A stretch of 64,000 nt of DNA from Comamonas avium (GCF_014836675.1 NZ_JACSQK010000002.1:1-64000), one strand, 5' to 3'. Shown: positions 19,321 through 29,707, counted from the stretch's first letter. The notes: generated by a model from the letters alone, not told the origin. Translations and numbers: made by a program.

Positions 19321-19752
19321 TCAGCGCTTGTTGGTGGCCTTGCTGGAACAGGCGGCGCACTGTCCATACAGGGACATGGAGTGGTCCTGAATGCTCCAGC
19401 CCATCTGATCGGCAATCATTTGCTGACGCTTTTCAATTTCAGGGTCGTAAAACTCTTCCACCTTGCCGCAGGAAGTGCACACAAAGTGGTCATGGTGCTG
19501 ACCTTCATTCAACTCGTAAACGGCCTTGCCGCTTTCAAAGTTGCTGCGCAGCAAGATGCCGGCTTGTTCAAACTGCGTCAGTACACGGTATACCGTTGCC
19601 AGGCCAATGTCTGAGCGCTCATCCAGCAGCACACGGAAGACATCTTCTGCGGTCATGTGGCGTTGCTTTCCAATTTGGAAAATCTCCAAAATTTTCAGAC
19701 GCGGCAGTGTCGCTTTCAGGCCCGTGCTTTTAAGGTCTTCAATGTTCTTCAT
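19321..19752 (-). CDS. fur: Ferric uptake regulator
   Basis: Iron-dependent repressor of iron acquisition genes. The 143-aa product has the winged-helix part with the DNA-recognition region [18 protein letters not shown]. It also has the metal-binding motifs HHDHF and CTSCGK, and a second cysteine pair CAAC near the C terminus. It is divergent from bamE, as in many proteobacteria. The TonB receptor at 50293 has a good Fur-box match and is a likely target. Confidence 0.96.
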   Translation of the reverse strand: MKNIEDLKSTGLKATLPRLKILEIFQIGKQRHMTAEDVFRVLLDERSDIGLATVYRVLTQFEQAGILLRSNFESGKAVYELNEGQHHDHFVCTSCGKVEEFYDPEIEKRQQMIADQMGWSIQDHSMSLYGQCAACSSKATNKR

Positions 19753-19904
19753 GGCGTAATTGGAGAGTGGCTGTTTGGCGCTAGCTTACGACAGCTAGCC
19801 TCAGACATCAAAACGGCCAGTTCATAGCAGGGCCAAACTTGCGTAAGCCCAAACAAAAACCTGCCGCTACAATGGTGCAGATCATATCCTTTGACCGATT
19901 ACCC

Positions 19905-20450
19905 ATGCATGTACAAGCTCGTTGTCGCCTCCGTGTGGCGTTGACTCTGTCTCTAGCCTCACTCTTGGCTGCATGCAGCAGCGTTGGTGAAACCACACGC
20001 AATGCCATGAGCGCCATCACACCTTACAAGGTGGAAGTGGTGCAGGGCAATTTTGTTTCTCGTGAACAGGTGCAAGCTTTGCAACCGGGCATGAGCCGCC
20101 AGCAAGTGCGCGAGATCTTGGGCACACCGCTGTTAACCAGCGTGTTCCACAACGATCGCTGGGAATATGTGTTCACCATCAAGCGCCAAGGCGTGCAGGA
20201 ACAAAACCGCAAGCTGGCCGTGTTCTTCGACGGTGAGCGGTTTGTCCGCGCAGAGGGCGATGAAATGCCATCCGAGTCCGAATTCGTTGCCGCGTTGGGC
20301 AAACCCATCGGCAAGCTGAAGATTCCGAACCTGCAAGCCACGGAAGAACAGCTGGCTAAGTTTCCTGCTGCCAAGAACAAAGCTGCAGATACTGTGACCG
20401 AAGAAACCGCACAGCCTCAGCGCAGCTACCCGCCACTGGAAAGCCGCTAA
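19905..20450 (+). CDS. bamE: Outer-membrane assembly lipoprotein BamE
   Basis: Small accessory lipoprotein of the BAM complex that inserts outer-membrane proteins. The 181-aa precursor has a hydrophobic signal ending in the lipobox LLAACSS. The SmpA/OmlA fold follows, with VSREQVQALQPGMSRQQVRE, ILGTPLLTSVFHNDRWEYVF and LAVFFDGERFVRAEGDEMP. The C-terminal tail is longer than in E. coli BamE, as is common in Burkholderiales. The open frame extends upstream, but the ATG at 19905 gives a proper signal peptide. Confidence 0.93.
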   Translation: MHVQARCRLRVALTLSLASLLAACSSVGETTRNAMSAITPYKVEVVQGNFVSREQVQALQPGMSRQQVREILGTPLLTSVFHNDRWEYVFTIKRQGVQEQNRKLAVFFDGERFVRAEGDEMPSESEFVAALGKPIGKLKIPNLQATEEQLAKFPAAKNKAADTVTEETAQPQRSYPPLESR

Positions 20451-20479
20451 CGCAGCCGCCTCTCTGCGCTGCTGTGCAC

Positions 20480-20513
20480 AAGCCGCTCCGCCATCAGCGC
20501 TGAGCGGCTTTGT
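20480..20513 (+). terminator. Hairpin between bamE and dapB
   Basis: A 9-bp stem AAGCCGCTC/GAGCGGCTT with a 13-base loop and a weak T stretch, 30 bp past bamE. Probably a partial terminator. Confidence 0.5.
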
Positions 20514-20539
20514 ACGTTTGACACACTGACTGGATTGTT

Positions 20540-21367
20540 ATGACCTCGACTTCTTCCCCCACCACCCCTTTGCGTGTCGCCGTAGCCGGTGCCTCAGGCC
20601 GCATGGGCCGCATGCTGGTGGAGGCTATTCAAAACAGTGGCGACTGCGTACTGACTGCTGCGCTGGACTTGCCCGGCAGCCCGGCACTGGGCATGGATGC
20701 TGCCGCCTTTCTGGGCCAGACCAGCGGCGCTGTGATTGAAAGTGACCTGAAGAGCGCCTTGTCCAAAGCGGACTTTCTGATCGATTTCACCCGCCCGCAA
20801 GGTACGCTGGCTCATCTGGCTGTGTGTGCACAGCTGGGCGTGAAAGCGGTGATCGGCACCACCGGGTTCAGCGAAGAGGAAAAAGCGCAGATCGCCGCCT
20901 TTGCACAGCAGACAGCCATCATGCTGGCCCCCAACATGAGCGTGGGCGTCAACGTGACATTGAAGCTGCTGGAGATGGCTGCCAAGGCGCTGGATACGGA
21001 CTACGACATCGAAATCATCGAAGCCCACCACAAGCACAAGGTCGATGCGCCTTCTGGCACCGCGCTCAAGATGGGTGAGGTGATTGCACAAGCCCAGGGC
21101 ACACAGCTGCAAGACCGTGCGGTGTATGAGCGATTTGGCCATACGGGCGAGCGCAAGGAAAACACCATTGGCTTTGCCACGGTGCGGGGCGGAGACATCG
21201 TGGGCGACCACACGGTGCTGTTTGCCGGCACGGGAGAGCGCATCGAGATCACCCACAAGTCCAGCAGCCGCTCGACCTATGCGCAGGGCAGCTTGCGCGC
21301 CGTGCGCTTCCTGGCCAGCCAGAACACGGGCCAGTTCGACATGTTTGACGTGCTGAATCTGCGTTAA
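20540..21367 (+). CDS. dapB: 4-hydroxy-tetrahydrodipicolinate reductase
   Basis: Reduces HTPA with NAD(P)H in the lysine/diaminopimelate pathway. The 275-aa protein has the nucleotide-binding loop [14 protein letters not shown], the [13 protein letters not shown] segment, the catalytic [20 protein letters not shown] motif and the C-terminal [14 protein letters not shown]. It follows bamE by 89 bp. Confidence 0.96.
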   Translation: MTSTSSPTTPLRVAVAGASGRMGRMLVEAIQNSGDCVLTAALDLPGSPALGMDAAAFLGQTSGAVIESDLKSALSKADFLIDFTRPQGTLAHLAVCAQLGVKAVIGTTGFSEEEKAQIAAFAQQTAIMLAPNMSVGVNVTLKLLEMAAKALDTDYDIEIIEAHHKHKVDAPSGTALKMGEVIAQAQGTQLQDRAVYERFGHTGERKENTIGFATVRGGDIVGDHTVLFAGTGERIEITHKSSSRSTYAQGSLRAVRFLASQNTGQFDMFDVLNLR

Positions 21368-21391
21368 GCACGCGCCCCCTTCACCAACGAC

Positions 21392-21428
21392 AAAGCCTGC
21401 AGCATTACTGTTGCAGGCTTTGTTTTTG
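21392..21428 (+). terminator. Terminator after dapB
   Basis: Stem AAAGCCTGCA/TGCAGGCTTT followed by GTTTTT, between the convergent dapB and the diguanylate cyclase gene. Confidence 0.8.
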
Positions 21429-21443
21429 GCCGCTTTGACCGTT

Positions 21444-22790
21444 TTAGGCGCTGACCACGCGATTGCGGCCTTCGTTCTTGGCCCGGTAGAGTGCCTCGTC
21501 ACTTTCACGAAGTATCCGCTGGTAGTCCGGATGGCCATCAAAAGAGGCCACCCCTGCACTGATCGTGATGTTCCTGCGTTCGTTCTGCGGCAGATGGAAC
21601 ACCTCCCGCTCAATATGGGCGCGCAGTTTTTCTGCCACGCTGGCCGCACCGGTGGCAGGCGTGTCCACCAGCAGCATCAAGAACTCTTCCCCCCCCAGAC
21701 GGAAGAGGTAATCTCCACCCCGAATGTTGTTGCTGAGCGTTAGCGCCACTTGCTGCAGCACCATGTCGCCGCCTTCGTGGCCATGCTGGTCATTGATGCG
21801 CTTGAAATGGTCGATATCAATGCTGACGATACTGAACGTCGAGGCATGTTTGCGCGCGTAGGCCACCTCTTTGGACAGCACCACAGGCAAGAATTTGCGG
21901 TTGAGCAACTGGGTCAAGACATCACGCCCTGCATCCAGTTCGCTGTTTTGGGTAAACAGAGACTCCAAGTTCATCGCAATGTGGCGCGATTGCTCACGCA
22001 ACTGCAGCAGCGGCAAGCCCACATCTGCGCCCTTGGCCTGCATCAGGGCCGGCAGCAAGTGACTGTCGATTTGTTCAATCGCATCCAGGATGCTCTGCGT
22101 TGCCGGAGCACCGTTGAAAATGTCCACACCTTTGTGGCGGAACCACAGGCCAAAGTCAGAGGTCGACAAGCTGCTCAGCGGCTGGTTACCTGCCCCCATG
22201 GCATGCAGATACAGGCATTGGTTTTCCCAGTCCAGCAGTTCTGCACGGCGCTGCTCGCGCACGGTCGCCAAGTTTTGTGTGACAGAAAATAAACGGTAGG
22301 CCTCTGTGGTGCGCGCGTTGCGATCGCGTGAGATGGCATAACCTTGCGACATGGCCTCCATGGCGTGGTCAATCAGGGTGGCCGCCATTTGCATCGCCTC
22401 GGCATAGTCAGTTGCGGCCTCTTGCCTCAACACGGCCCGCAAACCCTCTTTCAGACTGCGTGCACCACGCAGCACCAGATGCACCGGGACATCGATGCGT
22501 GCATGGACTTCACCAATCTTGACCTGGTGCGCAACCAAGGCACCCAAGTCATCGTCAACCTGTGCACTCAGAACTTGGACAATCCACCGGCGCATGGAAC
22601 CCATCAAGCGGGACTGCACCTGCTCATGGGACAGCAGCCCTGAGGCTGCTTCATCTTCCAGCATGGCGCTGTAAAAATGCTCTGCCAAAACTTGATTGTG
22701 GGTTTGTGCAATCTGCGCCAATACAGCGCTGGATTCAGTATCAAAGCCCAGCAGCAAGCGGCGCCATTCGTTGGCGTAGAAAGAAAACAT
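21444..22790 (-). CDS. Globin-coupled diguanylate cyclase, DosC-like
   Basis: Likely an oxygen sensor that makes cyclic di-GMP. The 448-aa protein aligns along its whole length with E. coli DosC (YddV). An N-terminal heme globin holds the distal Tyr at residue 40 (EHFYSAML) and the proximal His at 96 (GEVHARIDVP). A middle domain contains SDFGLWFRHKG, and a C-terminal GGDEF domain follows. The active site reads GGEEF, which is competent, and an inhibitory RxxD site (RGGD) lies five residues before it. An in-frame GTG at 22865 with GGGGA upstream is an alternative start adding 25 residues. No cognate phosphodiesterase such as DosP is adjacent. Confidence 0.9.
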   Translation of the reverse strand: MFSFYANEWRRLLLGFDTESSAVLAQIAQTHNQVLAEHFYSAMLEDEAASGLLSHEQVQSRLMGSMRRWIVQVLSAQVDDDLGALVAHQVKIGEVHARIDVPVHLVLRGARSLKEGLRAVLRQEAATDYAEAMQMAATLIDHAMEAMSQGYAISRDRNARTTEAYRLFSVTQNLATVREQRRAELLDWENQCLYLHAMGAGNQPLSSLSTSDFGLWFRHKGVDIFNGAPATQSILDAIEQIDSHLLPALMQAKGADVGLPLLQLREQSRHIAMNLESLFTQNSELDAGRDVLTQLLNRKFLPVVLSKEVAYARKHASTFSIVSIDIDHFKRINDQHGHEGGDMVLQQVALTLSNNIRGGDYLFRLGGEEFLMLLVDTPATGAASVAEKLRAHIEREVFHLPQNERRNITISAGVASFDGHPDYQRILRESDEALYRAKNEGRNRVVSA

Positions 22791-22911
22791 GGCAACAGCA
22801 CGCAGAACGCTAACGTAAATAGAGCAGACAGTCTGGCGCAGAAGCCGCCATGCCGATGTCGCCACACGTTAATCCCCGCGCCCGCGCAGGACTAAAACCT
22901 GCGCCCCATGC

Positions 22912-22942
22912 AAAAAGCCCATACGGACAGCCGTATGGGCTT
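22912..22942 (-). terminator. Terminator after ssb
   Basis: Perfect 12-bp stem AAGCCCATACGG/CCGTATGGGCTT with a 4-base loop, followed by T on the minus strand, 28 bp past the ssb stop. Confidence 0.85.
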
Positions 22943-22969
22943 GAGAGTCAGCGCAGTCAAAGTGCGAAA

Positions 22970-23551
22970 TTAAAACGGAATGTCGTCATCCATATCGTCA
23001 AAGCCTGAAGCCGCACGCTGTGGAGGCGGTACCATCGGAGCGGGTGCTGCCGCTGGTGAAGCCATGCGCTGCTGTGGAGCGGCTTGGCGGGGTGCTGGGG
23101 CTGCAGCCGGACGACGGGGCGCTGGAGCAGCGGCTTCATAACCGCCGTTGTCACCGTAGCCGCTGTCTTCTGCGTAGCCACCGCCCTGGCCCTGATTGCC
23201 ACCACCCATGCCTTGTCGGCTACCCAGCATCTGCATGCTGTCAGCGCGAATTTCGGTGGCGTAACGCTCCTGGCCGGTGGCCTGGTCGGTCCACTTGCGG
23301 GTGCGCAGGCTGCCTTCTACATAGACCTGGCTGCCCTTGCGCAGGTATTGACCCACGATTTCAGCCAAGCGGCCATTAAACACAATGCGGTGCCACTCGG
23401 TAGATTCTTTGTTCTCGCCGGTGTTCTTGTCGCGCCAGCGGTCGGTCGTGGCGATGGTGACGTTGGCCACCTGATCGCCGCTTGGGAAGGTGCGCATTTC
23501 GGGGTCGCGACCCAGATTGCCGACGATGATGACTTTGTTGACAGATGCCAT
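22970..23551 (-). CDS. ssb: Single-stranded DNA-binding protein
   Basis: Coats single-stranded DNA in replication, recombination and repair. The 193-aa product starts [20 protein letters not shown] with the OB fold over about 110 residues. A Gly/Gln/Ala/Pro-rich flexible linker follows, and the protein ends in the acidic tip DDMDDDIPF that binds partner proteins. uvrA, an MFS gene and ssb occur together in this order in many betaproteobacteria. Confidence 0.97.
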   Translation of the reverse strand: MASVNKVIIVGNLGRDPEMRTFPSGDQVANVTIATTDRWRDKNTGENKESTEWHRIVFNGRLAEIVGQYLRKGSQVYVEGSLRTRKWTDQATGQERYATEIRADSMQMLGSRQGMGGGNQGQGGGYAEDSGYGDNGGYEAAAPAPRRPAAAPAPRQAAPQQRMASPAAAPAPMVPPPQRAASGFDDMDDDIPF

Positions 23552-23720
23552 GGTGTAAAAAATCCTGTGCAGGTAGTTCGGGCGTGAAGGGGGAGGGTCC
23601 CGAACCAGATCAGTAATTGCAGCCCCTCCGGCAGGCTGCAGGAACGCAGCTTAACTGATGTTTTTAACGCCTGCACATCCACCCAAATTCCCGCTGCGCA
23701 GCGTGGTGGATGAGCGACGA

Positions 23721-23820
23721 TTTTTCAAAAACAAGAGCTTCAAGTGCATATACAACAAAGGTTTCAAAGTATTTTCACTTTGAAACCTTTTGTAGGCATG
23801 CGTTAAGCGCTCCTATTTTC
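23721..23820. repeat. Dispersed ~90-bp hairpin repeat, copy 3
   Basis: Lies between the MFS gene and ssb. The inner part is a perfect 13-bp inverted repeat, AAAGGTTTCAAAG/CTTTGAAACCTTT at 23757-23790. The outer parts (AAGAGCTTCAAGTGC and GCGTTAAGCGCTCC) are related to the other copies. It may also terminate the MFS transcript. Confidence 0.65.
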
Positions 23821-25060
23821 AGGATCGTACGGGCCGCCCCACAGGTCGCAGCGGCCAGGTGATCGCCAGCCACAGCACCATCAGCACCGCGGTGCTGGTG
23901 AACAAGGCTGGCATGCCGCCCCACTTGGCCAGCGCGCCGCCCAGGAAACCACCAGCAAACAAGCCCAGCGACTGCAGCGTGTTGTACGCTCCCAGTGCGG
24001 CCCCGCGCAGGTGTGCTGGCGCCATGCGAGAGACCAGACTGGGCTGGCTGGCCTCGAGCACGTTAAAGCCGACAAAAAACAAGAACATCAGCACACCCAT
24101 CAGCGCCAGCGAGGGTTGCGCGCTGGTCTGAGCCACGACGCCCAGACCGATCTGCACGATCAGCACCAAGCTGATGGCCCCCAGCAAGGCTGCGCGCAGC
24201 TTGCCTTTGCGCTCCATGGAAAACAGCCCGCCCATGGCCACAAACGACAGCACCACTGCAGGCAGATACACCTTCCAGTGCGCGTCTTTCAGCAGCCCGG
24301 CAGCCACCAGCAAGGCGGGTACGGCCACCCACATGGCCATTTGCACGGTGTGCAAAATAAACACACCGGCATTCAAACGCAGCAAGTCTTTGTGCTGCAG
24401 CAGCTCTGTGGGCTTGCCACGTCGCTCGCTGTGGTGCTCAACCGGCTCGGGCGGCACCACCCAGATCACCACGGCAACGCCGCACAGCGCCAGGGCAAAG
24501 GTCAGGCCAAAGATGCCCGACAGACCGCCCCACGCGGCCAGCAACGGGCTGAGCACCAGCGCCAGCGCGAACATCAAACCAATGGAGCCGCCGACCATGG
24601 CCATGGCCTTGGTGCGTACGCTGTCCCGTGTCAGATCTGACATCAGCGCCGTCACAGCGGCCGACACCGCACCCGCACCTTGCAGGGCGCGGCCCACCAT
24701 CAAGCCGGTGAGTGAATCAGCCAGTGCCGCCACCAGACTGCCAATGGCAAACACCACCAGGCCGCCGACAATGATGCGTTTGCGGCCAAAGCGATCCGAG
24801 GCCATGCCCAGCGGCAGCTGAAACACCGCCTGCGTCAGGCCATACAGCCCCATGGCCAGACCCACAATGACGGGGTCGTCACCTCCGGGGTAATGCGCCG
24901 CTTCCAAGGCAAACACCGGCAACACCAAGAACAGCCCCAGCATGCGCAACGCAAAAATCAGCGCCAGGCTGGCGCTGGAGCGGCGTTCTTGCGGGGTCAT
25001 CTTGCTGCTGACAGCAGTATCGGCGGCGATGGTGAGGGGGTCGTTATGGGACTTGGACAC
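23819..25060 (-). CDS. MFS transporter, YajR-like
   Basis: A 413-aa protein with about 12 membrane helices. The conserved start ERRSSASLALIFALRMLGLF and the loop 2-3 motif GMASDRFGRKRIIVGGL place it in the MFS drug:H+ antiporter group close to E. coli YajR, but without the C-terminal YAM domain. The substrate is unknown. The longest frame starts at a GTG; an ATG at 25000 (MTPQERRSSAS) is a plausible alternative. It lies between ssb and the divergent uvrA. Confidence 0.85.
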   Translation of the reverse strand: MSKSHNDPLTIAADTAVSSKMTPQERRSSASLALIFALRMLGLFLVLPVFALEAAHYPGGDDPVIVGLAMGLYGLTQAVFQLPLGMASDRFGRKRIIVGGLVVFAIGSLVAALADSLTGLMVGRALQGAGAVSAAVTALMSDLTRDSVRTKAMAMVGGSIGLMFALALVLSPLLAAWGGLSGIFGLTFALALCGVAVVIWVVPPEPVEHHSERRGKPTELLQHKDLLRLNAGVFILHTVQMAMWVAVPALLVAAGLLKDAHWKVYLPAVVLSFVAMGGLFSMERKGKLRAALLGAISLVLIVQIGLGVVAQTSAQPSLALMGVLMFLFFVGFNVLEASQPSLVSRMAPAHLRGAALGAYNTLQSLGLFAGGFLGGALAKWGGMPALFTSTAVLMVLWLAITWPLRPVGRPVRS

Positions 25061-25234
25061 GCGGTAAAACTAAAGTGGGAGACGCGAAAACCGCGCATTG
25101 CAACCCGTCAGGCCGGACACGCGCTGGCTGCGCCAAACCCTTATTGTCTGCGATTGGGGGCATGGCCGCCACACATGGGGCGTGCCAAATCTCTATGATG
25201 GGCGATTTCCCTTCGCACATACCACCGCCCTCCC

Positions 25235-28234
25235 GTGACTGCAGCTTCTTCTTCCCCACTACCAGCAGATGCGCCAGACACCACAGGGCGCTATCTGGGT
25301 CATGCCATTGGTCACACCCGCATCAGCATTCGCGGTGCGCGTACGCACAATCTCAAGAACATTGACCTGGACATTCCGCGCAACCAGTTGGTGGTGATCA
25401 CCGGGCTGTCGGGTTCAGGCAAGTCCAGCCTCGCGTTTGACACCTTGTATGCCGAAGGCCAGCGCCGCTACGTGGAAAGCCTGTCGGCCTATGCGCGGCA
25501 GTTTCTGGGGCAACTGGACAAGCCCGACGTGGACTTGATTGAGGGCCTGTCACCTGCTATTGCCATCGAGCAAAAGGCAGCCAGCCACAACCCACGCTCG
25601 ACCGTGGGCACCATCACCGAAATCAACGACTACCTGCGCCTGCTGTTTGCCCGCGCTGGCACGCCGTATTGCCCCGAGCACGAGCTGCCCCTGCAGGCAC
25701 AAACCGTGAGCCAGATGGTGGATGCCATTTTGGCCATGCCCGAAGGCACCAAGCTCATGCTCATTGCCCCTGTAGCGCGCAGCCGCAAGGGAGACTTCAC
25801 CGATTTATTCACGCAGATGCAGGCCCAGGGCTACATCCGCTTTCGCATCAACGGTGCTGTGGTGGATGCGGGCAGCCTGCCTGCGCTGGACAAGAACAGC
25901 AAACACGATGTTGATGTGGTGGTCGATCGCATCAAGGTGCGCGCCGACTTGCAGCAGCGCCTGGCCGAAAGCATTGAAGCGGCGCTGCGCATTGGCGGCG
26001 ACGCCTCCAGTGGCCGCGTGCTGGCAGTGGACATGGACTCCGGTGAAGAACACGTTTTCAGCAGCCGCTTTGCCTGCCCGCTGTGCACTTACTCGCTGGA
26101 AGAGCTGGAGCCACGCCTGTTCTCGTTCAACTCGCCCATGGGTGCCTGCCCTACCTGCGATGGCCTGGGCGTGAGCGAAGACTTTGACCCGGACAAGGTC
26201 GTCCCCTTTCCTAGCGTGAGCGTGGCCAACGGCGCCATCCATGGCTGGGACAGCCGTAACAGCACCTACTTCACGCTGCTGCAAAGCATTGCAAAGCACT
26301 ACAGGCAAGACGTTGCAGCCTCGTTCGAGAGCTGGCCCGCCGAGGTGCAAAAAGTGGTGCTCTGGGGCTCAGGCACCGAGAAAATTGCCTTCACCTATGA
26401 GGGCGATGGCAAGCCCACTGTGGTGGAGCATGTGTTTGAAGGCGTAATCCCCAATATGGCGCGCCGCCTGCGCGAGACCGATTCACAAATCGTGCGCGAT
26501 GATCTGGCACGCCTGCGCAGCATCCGCTCCTGCCCCGACTGCAAGGGCACGCGCTTGCGCCGCGAAGCGCGCTTTGTGCGTGTAGGCGATGGCGATCAGG
26601 CCCAAGCCATCTATCAACTCAATGCGCTGACTCTGTCAGAGGCACACCACTGGTTCACCACGCTCAAGCTGCAAGGCAACAAGGCCGACATCGCAGAAAA
26701 GGTGGTCAACGAGATCGCCTCGCGCCTGCGCTTCTTGCTGGATGTAGGCCTCAATTATCTGAGTCTGGACCGCAGCGCCGACACGCTCTCGGGCGGTGAA
26801 TCACAGCGCATTCGGCTGGCACGCCAGATTGGCAGCGGCCTGACAGGCGTGATGTATGTGCTCGACGAGCCCAGCATTGGCCTGCACCAGCGCGACAACG
26901 ACCGCCTGATTGCCACGCTGGAGCACCTGCGCAACATTGGCAACAGCGTGATCGTGGTGGAACACGATGAAGACATGATGCGTGCAGCCGACTGCATCAT
27001 CGACATGGGTCCCGGTGCAGGCGTACACGGCGGGCGCGTGATGGCGCAAGGCACGTTCGAGCAAGTCAAGGCCAACCCGCAGTCCCCCACCGGCCAGTAC
27101 CTCAGCGGCACCAAAAGCATTGCCGTGCCCAAGCGCCGCACACCCTGGCAGCCCGTGAAGGTGGACGAGGTGCAAGGCAAGCCGTCCACCGGCTTTCCTG
27201 CAGCGCCCAGCACCAGCGCACCCAACCACCACGCGCTGCAAGCTTTGCGCGTAGTGGGTGCCAGCGGCCACAACCTGCAAACGGTGACTGCCGAATTCCC
27301 TGTCGGGCTGTTTACCTGCGTGACCGGCGTGTCTGGCTCAGGCAAAAGTACCCTGGTCAACGACACGCTGTACGCCGAAGTGGCGCGCCAGCTTTACCGC
27401 GCCAGCGCCGAGCCAGCCCCCCACCAGGCGCTGGAAGGGCTGGAGCATTTTGACAAGGTCATCAACGTCGACCAGGCCCCCATTGGTCGCACGCCACGCA
27501 GCAACCCGGCCACCTACACCGGCTTGTTTGCCCCGATTCGCGAGCTGTTTACCGAAACCAATACCGCCAAAGAGCGCGGCTACGGCCCCGGTCGTTTCTC
27601 GTTCAACGTGGCTGGTGGCCGCTGCGAAACCTGTCAGGGCGACGGCATGATCAAGGTAGAAATGCACTTTCTGCCGGATGTGTATGTGCCCTGCGATACC
27701 TGCCACGGCAAGCGCTACAACCGCGAAACGCTGGAAGTGCAGTGGAAGGGCAAGAACATTGCCGACGTGCTGGGCATGACGGTAGAAGAAGCGCACGCCT
27801 TTTTCAAGGACGTGCCCAGCATTGCGCGCAAGCTGCAAACGCTGCTGGATGTAGGGCTGGGGTATATCCGTCTGGGCCAAAGCGCCACCACGCTGTCCGG
27901 CGGTGAAGCCCAGCGCGTCAAGCTGGCACAGGAACTGTCCAAACGCGATACCGGCCGCACGCTCTACATTCTGGATGAACCCACCACCGGGCTGCACTTT
28001 GCCGATGTGCAACTGCTGCTCAAGGTGCTGCACCAGCTGCGCGATGCGGGCAACACCATCGTGGTGATTGAGCACAACCTGGACGTGATCAAAACCGCAG
28101 ACTGGATCATCGACATGGGCCCCGAAGGCGGCTCTGGCGGTGGTCAGGTAGTGGCCGTTGGCACACCCGAACAGATTGTCAAATCTGCCCAGAGCCATAC
28201 CGGGCACTACCTCAAGAGCTATCTCAAAACTTAA
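25235..28234 (+). CDS. uvrA: Excinuclease ABC subunit A
   Basis: Damage-recognition ATPase of nucleotide excision repair. The 999-aa protein has two ABC modules with Walker A loops GLSGSGKSS and GVSGSGKST and signatures [12 protein letters not shown] and [12 protein letters not shown]. It has two CxxC zinc modules (CPLC...CPTC and CETC...CDTC). The proposed start is a GTG, which gives a short unconserved tail before the conserved [19 protein letters not shown]. It is somewhat longer than E. coli UvrA (940 aa), partly because of a linker insert after the first ABC signature. I saw no clear LexA box upstream. Confidence 0.96.
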   Translation: MTAASSSPLPADAPDTTGRYLGHAIGHTRISIRGARTHNLKNIDLDIPRNQLVVITGLSGSGKSSLAFDTLYAEGQRRYVESLSAYARQFLGQLDKPDVDLIEGLSPAIAIEQKAASHNPRSTVGTITEINDYLRLLFARAGTPYCPEHELPLQAQTVSQMVDAILAMPEGTKLMLIAPVARSRKGDFTDLFTQMQAQGYIRFRINGAVVDAGSLPALDKNSKHDVDVVVDRIKVRADLQQRLAESIEAALRIGGDASSGRVLAVDMDSGEEHVFSSRFACPLCTYSLEELEPRLFSFNSPMGACPTCDGLGVSEDFDPDKVVPFPSVSVANGAIHGWDSRNSTYFTLLQSIAKHYRQDVAASFESWPAEVQKVVLWGSGTEKIAFTYEGDGKPTVVEHVFEGVIPNMARRLRETDSQIVRDDLARLRSIRSCPDCKGTRLRREARFVRVGDGDQAQAIYQLNALTLSEAHHWFTTLKLQGNKADIAEKVVNEIASRLRFLLDVGLNYLSLDRSADTLSGGESQRIRLARQIGSGLTGVMYVLDEPSIGLHQRDNDRLIATLEHLRNIGNSVIVVEHDEDMMRAADCIIDMGPGAGVHGGRVMAQGTFEQVKANPQSPTGQYLSGTKSIAVPKRRTPWQPVKVDEVQGKPSTGFPAAPSTSAPNHHALQALRVVGASGHNLQTVTAEFPVGLFTCVTGVSGSGKSTLVNDTLYAEVARQLYRASAEPAPHQALEGLEHFDKVINVDQAPIGRTPRSNPATYTGLFAPIRELFTETNTAKERGYGPGRFSFNVAGGRCETCQGDGMIKVEMHFLPDVYVPCDTCHGKRYNRETLEVQWKGKNIADVLGMTVEEAHAFFKDVPSIARKLQTLLDVGLGYIRLGQSATTLSGGEAQRVKLAQELSKRDTGRTLYILDEPTTGLHFADVQLLLKVLHQLRDAGNTIVVIEHNLDVIKTADWIIDMGPEGGSGGGQVVAVGTPEQIVKSAQSHTGHYLKSYLKT

Positions 28235-28385
28235 GTTCTCCACGGCGCACTGGTGCACAAAGCGCCCGGAACTTCAGCCGCCTGCATCTGAACGTGCGCG
28301 CTGCCTGCCTGCAGGCCTTGCTGGCCCTGCATGAATTCTTTCAGGCCTCCAAGCCATGCCTGCACAGCGGGTGTAAGGTGGCAAC

Positions 28386-29552
28386 ATGCATCAAAGTGAA
28401 GGAAAAGCAGTGAACGACCAAACATGGGATGTGATTGTGGTGGGTGCAGGCATGGCGGGTGCCACCACGGGCTGGCACCTGGCGCAGGCCGGCCAGCGCG
28501 TACTGGTGCTGGAGCGCGAAGCACAGCCCGGCTACCACACCACCGGCCGCTCCGCCGCGCTGTTTGAAGAGCATTACGGCCCTGCGCAGGTGCAGGCCCT
28601 CACCCGTGCCAGCCGTGCGTTTTACGAACACCCGCCGACCGGCTTTGCCGACACCGCCCTGCTGCGCCCCCGGGGGGTGATGTATGTGGCCACCGCCGCT
28701 CAAAAACCACTCATTGATGCCGCCTATGCCGAGGCAGCCAAACACTCCACCCGCGCACAGCGGCTCAATGGGGATGCGCTGCGTGCGCTGGTGCCCGTGC
28801 TCAACGCCAGCATCGTGGACGGATTTGTAGACGATGGTGCACGTGATATTGATGTGCACGCCCTGCACCAGGCTTTTTTGCGCGGCATGCGCCAGCAAGG
28901 CGGGCAGCTGTGGTGCAACGCCGAGGTGCAGGCTCTGGCGCACGACAGTGCCACGCACACCTGGACTATCACGCTGGCCGATGGCCGCAGCCTGCAGGGC
29001 CACACCCTGGTCAACGCTGCGGGTGCCTGGGCCGACGACATTGGCGAGCTGGCAAGAGCCCGCGCCATTGGTCTGGTGCCTGCACGGCGCAGCGCGTTCA
29101 CCTTCCCCGCGCCCGAAGGCATGGACGCCTCACACTGGCCCGCGGTCATCAGCGCCGATGAAAGTTTTTACTTCAAGCCCGATGCGGGCCAGCTGCTGGG
29201 CTCTCCCGCCAACGCCGATGCCACCTACCCCCATGATGTGCAACCCGAAGAAGAAGACATCGCCACCGGCATCTGGAGCATCGAACAGGCCACCACGCTG
29301 CAGATTCGCCGCCCCACGCACACCTGGGCAGGCCTGCGCTCGTTTGTGGCTGACGGCGAAATGGTGATTGGCTGGGATGACCAGATTCGCGGCCTGTTCT
29401 GGGTGGCCGCCCAGGGCGGCTATGGCATCCAGAGTGCCGCAGCCTACGGGCTGCTGGCGCGCAACCTGCTGCTGAACGAGCCCGTGGATGAGCAGCTCTT
29501 GGCCCAGGGCGTTGAAAGCGACCTGCTCAAACCCGTACGACTGCAACAATAA
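28386..29552 (+). CDS. FAD-dependent D-amino-acid dehydrogenase-like protein (DauA family)
   Basis: A 388-aa DAO-fold flavoprotein. The FAD-binding start is DVIVVGAGMAGATTGWHLAQ, followed by LEREAQPGYHTTGRSAA, DESFYFKPDAGQLLGSPANA and FWVAAQGGYGIQSAAAYG. The whole length resembles Pseudomonas D-arginine dehydrogenase DauA. By my recollection of that enzyme, its substrate residues His48, Thr50 and Glu87 are Leu, Glu and Val here, while Tyr53 is kept, so the preferred substrate is probably not arginine. Both the ATG at 28386 (AAGGTGG) and a GTG at 28410 (AAGGAA) have ribosome-binding sites. A Bug binding protein is encoded convergently. Confidence 0.82.
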   Translation: MHQSEGKAVNDQTWDVIVVGAGMAGATTGWHLAQAGQRVLVLEREAQPGYHTTGRSAALFEEHYGPAQVQALTRASRAFYEHPPTGFADTALLRPRGVMYVATAAQKPLIDAAYAEAAKHSTRAQRLNGDALRALVPVLNASIVDGFVDDGARDIDVHALHQAFLRGMRQQGGQLWCNAEVQALAHDSATHTWTITLADGRSLQGHTLVNAAGAWADDIGELARARAIGLVPARRSAFTFPAPEGMDASHWPAVISADESFYFKPDAGQLLGSPANADATYPHDVQPEEEDIATGIWSIEQATTLQIRRPTHTWAGLRSFVADGEMVIGWDDQIRGLFWVAAQGGYGIQSAAAYGLLARNLLLNEPVDEQLLAQGVESDLLKPVRLQQ

Positions 29553-29640
29553 GAGCTGTCAACGCCTATCAGTGCTTGTTCTTAGATATAAAAAGCATCA
29601 AAAATAAGCACCCGCAAGCGCTGGTAGCTCCTTTTTTATT
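29550..29640. repeat. Dispersed ~90-bp hairpin repeat, copy 4
   Basis: Begins at the stop codon of the flavoprotein gene. Outer arms AAGAGCT and GCGCTGGTAGCTCCTTTTTT are nearly the same as in the copy at 48935. The inner stem GTGCTTGTT/AATAAGCAC differs in sequence but still pairs. Confidence 0.7.
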
Positions 29641-29649
29641 CAATTCATG

Positions 29650-29688
29650 AAAAAAGCCCGCAATGACTGGGTCATGCGGGCTTTTTGA
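29650..29688. terminator. Bidirectional terminator
   Basis: Stem AAAAAGCCCGCA(A)TGAC / GTCATGCGGGCTTTTT with one bulged base, flanked by A and T runs, between the convergent flavoprotein and Bug genes. Confidence 0.8.
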
Positions 29689-29707
29689 CAGTGGCTGTCA
29701 GAGCTGA

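Noticed and set aside
25061..25234. LexA box expected upstream of uvrA
   Set aside because: No CTGT-N8-ACAG match could be found by eye in the gap.
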